This document shows, piece after piece, positions 5,807 to 12,616 of a stretch of 22,373 bases of DNA. Source of the stretch: Desulfosporosinus sp. (GTDB lineage: Bacteria; Bacillota; Desulfitobacteriia; Desulfitobacteriales; Desulfitobacteriaceae); the NCBI GenBank assembly GCA_003132105.1, contig PKWS01000027.1:1-22373 (forward strand), written 5' to 3'. Position 1 is the first letter of the stretch. Every line of letters begins with the position of its first letter. The notes under the pieces were generated by a model, which saw only the letters and a program-made list of their open reading frames with translations, had not been told where the DNA came from and made no database searches. The position numbers and the translations under genes were made by a program.

Positions 5807-8683
5807 ATGGGTAATAAAGACGATCAGGGGCTACGGCTGTTTGCTGATGTACAGACCGACCTGTTTGAGAAATCATACGAAGAACAACTGCCTGAGAAAG
5901 CCTGCCAACCGGTAGCGTGCCTTGGAATTACTTTCGATAATGATGAGGAACGGCGCAAACACTTCACGGAGAAGTTGCGCGAGAAACTTCAAGACCCGGA
6001 ATTCCGCAAGATTGAAGGATTCCCCATTGGAGGCGATGAGGACATTCTTAATCTTAGTGACCCACCGTATTACACCGCCTGTCCGAATCCCTGGATTGCT
6101 GATTTCATTGCCGAGTGGGAGGCGCAAAAACAAACCGACCCTGCACGCACCCTGAGCGGTGTCGAAGGGTATCATCGGGAGCCGTTCGCCGCCGATGTCA
6201 GCGAAGGCAAGAACGACCCGATTTACAACGCGCACTCCTACCATACTAAGGTGCCACACAAGGCCATAATGCGCTATATCCTCCACTACACCGAACCGGG
6301 GGATATAGTTTTTGACGGTTTTTGTGGGACGGGAATGACCGGAGTTGCGGCGCAAATGTGCGGCAACCGGAATGTGGTAATGGAGCTGGGCTATCAGGTA
6401 AAGCCGGATGGAACCATTCTACGGGAAGATACCGATCAGGACGGTAAAACAGTCTGGGTGCCTTTTTCCAAGATTGGTGTACGCCGTGCAGTTTTGAATG
6501 ACCTCTCGCCGGCTGCCACCTTTATTGCCTACAACTACAACACGCCTGTAGATATAGTGGCCTTTGAAAAGGTAGCCAAACGTATTCTAAGTGAAGTCGA
6601 AGATGAATGTGGCTGGATGTATGAGACCATGCATACCGATGGCAAAATGAAGGGCAAGGTAAACTATACCGTTTGGTCTGATGTGTTTGTTTGCCCTGAA
6701 TGTTCACGTGAAGTTATCTTTTGGGAAGCTGCGATGGATAAAGAGGCCGGGTGCGTAAAAGATGATTTCCCTTGTCCTCATTGCAATGCATTGTTGACCA
6801 AACGGAACATGCAACGGGTTTGGGTAACCAAGTACGATAGTGCTATCACGGAGACATTACGCCAGGCAAAGCAGGTACCAGTTCTCATAAACTATACCGC
6901 TAATGGCAAGCGAGCGGAGAAAGTGCCGGATGCCTTTGATCTGGCGCTCATCACTAAGATCGAGAATAGCGAAATACCCTACTGGTTTCCGGCGGATCGA
7001 ATGAAAGAGGGGAAGGAAACACGCCGCAACGACCCCTTCGGTATCACCCATGTGCATCATTTTTTTACGAAGCGAAATTTATGGGTGCTGGCAAGATTGT
7101 TAGCAAAAAGCCATTCATTATCATTGAAACTCATTATCACTGGAATTCTTCAAATCAGTTCAAAACAATCCAGCTTCAGATATGATTCTCGCAATCCTCA
7201 AAATACGGCTGGCGGTATTTTGAAGGGCACTCTTTATGTGCCATCTCTCCCAAGGGAAGGCTCAGTATTCGAGAATTATAAGCGAAGGATGAACTCAATT
7301 ATTTCTGGTTTTAAGAGTGTCCAAGCATCTGAGTATTCTCAATGCACCGGGACGGCATCTTTTGAAAGAGTATTATTAAGTGACAACTCTTTAGATTACG
7401 GATTTATTGACCCTCCGTTTGGCTCAAATATCAACTATTCAGAATTGAACACTACATGGGAAGCATGGCTCAAAATTTTAACCGATAATAAACCTGAAGC
7501 TATCGAGAACAGCGTTCAAGGCAAAGGTGCTAGTGAGTACCGCCAACTTATGACTACCTGTTTTAAAGAAGCTTATCGCGTCCTCAAACCAGGTCGTTGG
7601 ATGACGGTGGAGTTCTCAAACACAAAGGCGTCAGTTTGGAATAGTATCCAAACAGCACTGACCGAGGCAGGCTTCATAGTGGCCAATGTGTCGGCGCTCG
7701 ACAAAAAACAAGGGAGCTTCAAGGCCGTCACGACGCCAACCGCCGTTAAGCAGGACCTTGTCATTTCAGCCTACAAACCCAACGGCGGCTTTGAGGAGCG
7801 TTTCCTGAAAGAGGCCGAAACCGAGGAGAGTGTCTGGGATTTTGTCCGCACTCACCTGAAATATCTGCCGGTTACCAAGCGCCTGGGGACCGTGATGCAG
7901 ACAATCACTGAACGCGATCCGCGCATTCTCTTCGACCAGATGGTGGCCTTCTACGTTCGCAAAGGCTATCCCGTCCCTATCTCCAGCCAGGAATTCCAGC
8001 TTGGTCTTGCCCAACGGTTCATGGAGCGGGACGGTATGTTCTTCCTCCCTGAGCAATCCGCCGAGTATGACCGACAGAAGATGACCTCGACCACACCGGT
8101 CCAGGGGACCTTTACTGGCTTTGTTGATGATGAGGCTTCGGCGATTGACTGGCTCCGCTTTTTGCTGAAAGAAAAGCCGCAGACCTTCCAGGATATTCAT
8201 CCCCAGTTCATCAAGGCCATCGGTGGCTGGAAGAAGACAGAGAAATCCCTGGAATTGAAGGAGCTGCTGGAGGACAACTTCTACTGCTTTGAGGGAAAAG
8301 GTGAAGTCCCTTCACAGATCCACAGCTATCTTTCGACGAACTGGCAGGAGTTTCGTAACCTCCACAAAGACAATCCTGAACTGATGGCCAAGGCAAAAGA
8401 CCGCTGGTGCGTACCAGATCCCAAAGATGCGGCCCAGATCGACCAGATGCGCGAAAAACGGCTTCTCAAAGAATTTGAACTTTATAGGGCGGAAAAGAAA
8501 AAGCTCAAGGTCTTTCGCCTTGAAGCCGTCCGCGCTGGTTTTAAATATCTATGGCAAATGAGAACCCCGGATGCTTACAAGATCATAATTGAAGTCGCAG
8601 AAAAGATCCCTAACAACGTTCTCGAAGAAGATCCAAAGCTTCTCATGTGGTATGACCAGGCAGTAACAAGAATGGGAGGGTGA
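5807..8683 (+). CDS. pglX: BREX-3 DNA adenine methyltransferase PglX (PglXI)
   Basis: This 958-residue protein is the BREX methyltransferase that marks self DNA, inferred to be N6-adenine. The SAM-binding motif DGFCGTGMTG is at 170-179. Two candidate catalytic motifs exist: DPPY at 85-88, and DPPF followed by GSN at 535-541. Four cysteines, C296-x-x-C299 and C323-x-x-C326, form a zinc-ribbon-like insert after the SAM region. The C-terminal third (about 650-958) is probably involved in recognition or partner binding. AGGAGA lies before the ATG. Bases 7081-7500 (residues about 425-565) average 39% GC by hand count against about 50-55% in sampled lines to either side, as if this part had been exchanged. 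The reading frame is intact. The next gene starts only 7 bases after the stop. Confidence 0.88.
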   Translation: MGNKDDQGLRLFADVQTDLFEKSYEEQLPEKACQPVACLGITFDNDEERRKHFTEKLREKLQDPEFRKIEGFPIGGDEDILNLSDPPYYTACPNPWIADFIAEWEAQKQTDPARTLSGVEGYHREPFAADVSEGKNDPIYNAHSYHTKVPHKAIMRYILHYTEPGDIVFDGFCGTGMTGVAAQMCGNRNVVMELGYQVKPDGTILREDTDQDGKTVWVPFSKIGVRRAVLNDLSPAATFIAYNYNTPVDIVAFEKVAKRILSEVEDECGWMYETMHTDGKMKGKVNYTVWSDVFVCPECSREVIFWEAAMDKEAGCVKDDFPCPHCNALLTKRNMQRVWVTKYDSAITETLRQAKQVPVLINYTANGKRAEKVPDAFDLALITKIENSEIPYWFPADRMKEGKETRRNDPFGITHVHHFFTKRNLWVLARLLAKSHSLSLKLIITGILQISSKQSSFRYDSRNPQNTAGGILKGTLYVPSLPREGSVFENYKRRMNSIISGFKSVQASEYSQCTGTASFERVLLSDNSLDYGFIDPPFGSNINYSELNTTWEAWLKILTDNKPEAIENSVQGKGASEYRQLMTTCFKEAYRVLKPGRWMTVEFSNTKASVWNSIQTALTEAGFIVANVSALDKKQGSFKAVTTPTAVKQDLVISAYKPNGGFEERFLKEAETEESVWDFVRTHLKYLPVTKRLGTVMQTITERDPRILFDQMVAFYVRKGYPVPISSQEFQLGLAQRFMERDGMFFLPEQSAEYDRQKMTSTTPVQGTFTGFVDDEASAIDWLRFLLKEKPQTFQDIHPQFIKAIGGWKKTEKSLELKELLEDNFYCFEGKGEVPSQIHSYLSTNWQEFRNLHKDNPELMAKAKDRWCVPDPKDAAQIDQMREKRLLKEFELYRAEKKKLKVFRLEAVRAGFKYLWQMRTPDAYKIIIEVAEKIPNNVLEEDPKLLMWYDQAVTRMGG

Positions 8684-8690
8684 ACCTATT

Positions 8691-11336
8691 ATGGACACGA
8701 ACGAACAAATACTTTTCCAAAATGGTGCTGTTTGGTTGCGTGCGGATTTTCATCTTCACACAAAAGCGGATGGCGAGTTTACTTTTTCCGGTGATGATAA
8801 CTACTACAACAGTAGTTATGTGGAAGCTTTGGAAAAAGCAGATATCCGGATTGGCGTTATTACAAATCACAACAAATTTGACAAGGTTGAATTTGACGCT
8901 TTGCGTAAAACTGCAAAAAAAAGAGGTATTTTTTTGATACCTGGTGTTGAGCTATCGGTTAATGACGGCGCCAATGGCATTCATGTTCTGATCGCCTTTA
9001 ATGAACAATGGCTTGAAAATGGGCAGGATTATATAAACCCGTTCTTGACTTCCATGTTCCCAGGGAAAACACCACAGCAATTTCAGAATGAAAATGGCCG
9101 GAGTGACAAAAATATCCTTCAGGTTGTTGAAGAGTTGGAAAAAATTGGCCGTGATTATTTCTTGCTCTTTGCCCATGTTGAAGACAGTAAAGGGTTGTGG
9201 AGTGAAATGGCGGGAGGCAAACTTTCCGATTGGACGGAGAAGCGCTATGACGCCGTACGAGGTCGCACCTTCGGGTTCCAGAAGGTGCGTACGCATGAGG
9301 TGCCTGAAAGACCGTGCCGGACAAAGGTAAAACACTGGCTCGGGGATTGGTATCCGGCGGAGATTGAAGGCTCAGACCCAAAAAAACTGGAAGAACTTGG
9401 GAAAGGTGAGTCATGCTACTTGAAGCTCGGCGCACTTTCTTTTGAAGCGGTCAAATTCGCTTTAACAGATCAGACAGATCGCGTCGCCAAGAAAGTTGAG
9501 CGGTACAAACACTCTCATATCAAAAGCATCCATTTTGAAGGTGGAACATTATCCAAGAAAACGATTCATTTTTCTCCCGAACTAAATACACTGATCGGCA
9601 TTCGTGGCAGCGGCAAGTCGTCCATATTGGAGGTCTTGCGTTACGCTTTGGATATCCCTTTTGGCGAAAAAGCCGGCGATCAAAAGTACAAGCAGGAATT
9701 AGTCGGCGTTACTATGGGCAGCGGCGGGAAGGTTGTAATAAAGGCTACGGATCGTAACGGGCAACCCTATGAAATACGCAGGATCTGGAAAGAGAATTAT
9801 TCCAGTGTGCATATTGACGATAAGTTACAGCCCGGTGTTTCCATTCGTGAAACCATACTCCATAAGCCGATTTACTTCGGACAAAAAGACCTTTCAAATA
9901 CAGGGGAAGGCTTTGAAAAAGATTTAGTTGAAAAATTACTGGGCGAAAAACTCGATGAGATCCGCAGGAAGATCGCCGATCAAAAAAGCAGAGTTGGTGA
10001 TGCTGTTGATCGCTTGATAAAAATCGCCAATGTAAAAGATCAACTTGAGGAACAAATCAAGAGCAAGCTGGATACTGAACATAGACTTAATTTTTTCAAA
10101 GAACACGGGCTTGAAGACAAGCTGCAAAAACGCCTGGATTTTGATAGTGACATTCGTACGATGAATAAGGGTGTTGACCTGGTAAGCGATTTCGTCCTTG
10201 GCTTAACCGAAGTGCTGTCACAGCATGAAGATGAACTTCGCAATTTCACCGGCTATTCATCTAAGCATAATGCCGAGTTGTTTAAGCAGTTTTATGCCAT
10301 TTATGCCGAGATTATTCAGGTGCTGGACACGATCAAGGCTGAAATGCAAAAAGCGAAATCCACCCAGAACAAAATTTCTGGAAAGCAAGACGAGCTTACA
10401 AGCATTAGACAAGGTTTGGTTGATGAATTTGCTGAAATTGAGAGAAGACTAGCGGAAGAATTAAAAACAAACGCCAGCCAAAATGTAAGTTCGGAAGAAT
10501 TCTTAAGGCTGAAACAAAAACTGATACAAACGACACAAATGTTGGAAGCTCTGTCAAAGCAGGGTGGACAAAAGGCGATTTTTGAAACTGCTTTAAATCA
10601 AGAACTTCAGAAACTGAACGGTTTATGGCATGAAGAATTTACTCTTATCAAGAACGAGCTCGATAAGATTGGCAGCGCAAATTCGGCACTGGCAATAACA
10701 GCGGGTTATAAGGAAGATAAGGTTGAGTATCTTGATTTTATGAAGAGCGCCTTTAAAGGGAGCAATCTTCGTGACGCAACCTTTCAAGGAATTGTGAATA
10801 ACTATGCCGACTTTGTTGCTATTTATACAGATTTTACTAAGGCAAAGGCCTGTTTCGGCAGTAATCCACAAATATTCACAGATTTATTCTTCAATAACTT
10901 GAAAGCACTGTTAACTTATCAAACACCCAATAAATTCACTATTTCCTATCATGGTAAAGAACTACAACACCACTCGTTAGGACAACGCGCATCCGCGCTG
11001 ATTTTGTTTGTCTTGAGTCAGAGAGAGAACGATCTGATTGTCATTGACCAGCCGGAAGATGACCTGGATAACCAAACCATATATGAAGATGTTATTAAGC
11101 TGGTTCGCCAAATGAAGCCCAAAGTTCAGTTTATATTTGCAACACATAATCCAAACATTCCCGTTTTGGGTGATGCCGAACAAATACATGCTTGTACTTT
11201 CAAGGATTACTCAATTTCTGTGCAGAGCGGTGGTATCGATGATCACTCTCAACAAAAAACCATTGTCGAAATCATGGAAGGTGGAAGGGAAGCCTTCAAC
11301 CGCCGAAAGGAGATCTACCAGATATGGAAATCGTAG
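8691..11336 (+). CDS. PHP-domain SMC-like ATPase (TrlF-like)
   Basis: This 881-residue fusion has an N-terminal PHP phosphoesterase domain: DFHLHT at 19-24, NHN at 59-61, GVELS at 85-89, H98, and FAHVE at 160-164. It is joined to an SMC/ABC-type ATPase. Walker A GIRGSGKS is at 303-310, a Q-loop-like FGQKD at 396-400, coiled-coil-rich sequence spans about 410-660, a signature-like SLGQRAS is at 762-768, Walker B IVIDQPEDDLDN at 783-794, and the ATHN loop at 817-820. The layout resembles the TrlF family. PHP domains hydrolyse phosphoesters using metals, so a nuclease controlled by an ATP-driven clamp is a reasonable inference. The gene is AT-rich (about 38% in sampled lines) and is not a standard BREX-3 component. 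It overlaps the next gene by 13 bases, indicating a paired function. GGAGG (about 8675-8680) serves its ATG. Confidence 0.85.
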   Translation: MDTNEQILFQNGAVWLRADFHLHTKADGEFTFSGDDNYYNSSYVEALEKADIRIGVITNHNKFDKVEFDALRKTAKKRGIFLIPGVELSVNDGANGIHVLIAFNEQWLENGQDYINPFLTSMFPGKTPQQFQNENGRSDKNILQVVEELEKIGRDYFLLFAHVEDSKGLWSEMAGGKLSDWTEKRYDAVRGRTFGFQKVRTHEVPERPCRTKVKHWLGDWYPAEIEGSDPKKLEELGKGESCYLKLGALSFEAVKFALTDQTDRVAKKVERYKHSHIKSIHFEGGTLSKKTIHFSPELNTLIGIRGSGKSSILEVLRYALDIPFGEKAGDQKYKQELVGVTMGSGGKVVIKATDRNGQPYEIRRIWKENYSSVHIDDKLQPGVSIRETILHKPIYFGQKDLSNTGEGFEKDLVEKLLGEKLDEIRRKIADQKSRVGDAVDRLIKIANVKDQLEEQIKSKLDTEHRLNFFKEHGLEDKLQKRLDFDSDIRTMNKGVDLVSDFVLGLTEVLSQHEDELRNFTGYSSKHNAELFKQFYAIYAEIIQVLDTIKAEMQKAKSTQNKISGKQDELTSIRQGLVDEFAEIERRLAEELKTNASQNVSSEEFLRLKQKLIQTTQMLEALSKQGGQKAIFETALNQELQKLNGLWHEEFTLIKNELDKIGSANSALAITAGYKEDKVEYLDFMKSAFKGSNLRDATFQGIVNNYADFVAIYTDFTKAKACFGSNPQIFTDLFFNNLKALLTYQTPNKFTISYHGKELQHHSLGQRASALILFVLSQRENDLIVIDQPEDDLDNQTIYEDVIKLVRQMKPKVQFIFATHNPNIPVLGDAEQIHACTFKDYSISVQSGGIDDHSQQKTIVEIMEGGREAFNRRKEIYQIWKS

Positions 11337-12475
11337 AGCTTTTTACAATCCTTGCACAAGGTGAAGATAGTCAGCATCAGTTTAAGAAAAACGTAAACAA
11401 TGCCGAATCGTTGGGAGCTGAAATGGTGGCTTTCAGTAACGGTAAGGGTGGGCAGATTTTTATTGGCGTTGAGGATAACGGGAATATTTCAGGATTAACG
11501 GTAGATGACATCGCCAGATTGAACCAGCTGATATCCAATGCCGCCAGTCAGAATGTTCGTCCTGCCATCAACCCAACCACCCAGAATATGATGACAGACA
11601 ATGGTTTAGTCCTCATTATTGAGGTGCCATCCGGAATCAATAAGCCATACCAAGACAATACGGGCGTGTTTTGGGTCAAAAGCGGCTCTGATAAGCGCAG
11701 AGCAACCTCTCGCGAGGAAATACAGCGATTGTTCCAATCGTCAGGCTTAGTACATGCTGATGAATCGCCTGCTAACGGTTTAACTATTGCAGATTTAGAC
11801 ATGGATTACTTTCGTGCTTATTTCCAACAACGCTATAGTGAACCGCTTGAAAAACAGGATATTCCACTGGAGCAAATTATTCAAAACATGAATTTGGGCA
11901 ATAATGGCGTTTTGAACGTAACAGGGGCTTTATTGTTTGCGAAAATGCCTTCCATTCGGTTACCTGCGTTTATTGTAAAAGCAGGCTGTTTTCCTGGGAC
12001 AAGTATCGCTGTTGATACATATACGGATAGTCGTGATATCACCGGTAAAATTGCCGACGTATTTCAGCAAACTATAAGTTTTATTCAAGCGAATATTCAC
12101 CATGTTCAAGGTGATCAGACAGTAAATAGCTTGGGAACTCCTGAAATCCCACGTATTGCTTTGGAGGAGATTGTTGCAAATGCATTAGTTCATCGCGATT
12201 ATTTTATTTCCGCCCCGATTCGTGTTTTCGTTTTGGATGATCGCGTGGAAATTATCAGTCCCGGACATCTGCCCAATAACTTGACAATCGAAAACATTAA
12301 GGCAGGTAATTCCAACGCTCGCAACCCAATATTGACATCCTTTGCTAATCAAATATTACCTTATCGCGGTTATGGCTCAGGAATTATCAGAGCTTTAGAG
12401 GCCTATCCCTCAATTGATTTTGTTGATGACAAGGCTGGGAATTTATTCAAGGCTGTTTTTTGGCGAAAAATTTAG
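11324..12475 (+). CDS. AlbA_2 (Schlafen-type) and HATPase_c_4 domain protein
   Basis: This 383-residue protein has an N-terminal AlbA_2 domain, related to Schlafen nucleic-acid-binding domains. A GEDSQHQFK start is at 13-21 and FSNGKGGQIFIGV at 37-49. The C-terminal GHKL-type ATPase region (HATPase_c_4) shows EEIVANALVHRDY at 281-293, ISPGHLP at 311-317, NPIL at 334-337 and GYGSGI at 349-354. Such proteins are often labelled RecG-related or transcriptional regulators, but there is no helicase domain. The ATG lies inside the end of the PHP-ATPase gene, served by AGGAG (11309-11313), so the two are translationally coupled. Composition is AT-rich (about 37-40% GC in sampled lines), unlike brxHII. 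The likely role is a nucleic-acid or nucleotide sensor or regulator for the PHP-ATPase. Domain calls are firm and function is inferred. Confidence 0.82.
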   Translation: MEIVELFTILAQGEDSQHQFKKNVNNAESLGAEMVAFSNGKGGQIFIGVEDNGNISGLTVDDIARLNQLISNAASQNVRPAINPTTQNMMTDNGLVLIIEVPSGINKPYQDNTGVFWVKSGSDKRRATSREEIQRLFQSSGLVHADESPANGLTIADLDMDYFRAYFQQRYSEPLEKQDIPLEQIIQNMNLGNNGVLNVTGALLFAKMPSIRLPAFIVKAGCFPGTSIAVDTYTDSRDITGKIADVFQQTISFIQANIHHVQGDQTVNSLGTPEIPRIALEEIVANALVHRDYFISAPIRVFVLDDRVEIISPGHLPNNLTIENIKAGNSNARNPILTSFANQILPYRGYGSGIIRALEAYPSIDFVDDKAGNLFKAVFWRKI

Positions 12476-12616
12476 GGGATATTAATTATGTGAGCGGCGG
12501 ACACTTTTAAACAATCGTATCTGGGGTATATTGCGGACCAATTTTGGAACAAGATATCGAATATAACGACAATCACTATGATGCAGTAGGTAAAGGCTGG
12601 CTGTATCCGGAGACCG
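12476..12616. other. Spacer with decayed repeats, possible mobile-element end
   Basis: These 141 bases separate the AT-rich two-gene cassette from brxHII, in an operon where other gaps are short or negative. GCGGAC begins two imperfect repeats at 12497 and 12533, each followed within a few bases by TTTT and then AACAA, with a 36-bp period. Tandem terminal repeats of this kind are found at ends of IS21-like elements, but no transposase is present. One frame stays open without a start codon from about 12511 to a TAA near 12650, ending in GWLYPETGAKRLFKSMLG. It may be a gene fragment. I do not recognise it. Confidence 0.35.

Noticed and set aside
11324..12475. RecG-type helicase
   Set aside because: The protein has AlbA_2 and GHKL-like motifs, but no Walker A motif or DEAD/DEAH helicase motifs.
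12484..12616. A defined insertion sequence
   Set aside because: No transposase, matched inverted ends or target duplication could be shown; only short imperfect repeats are present.
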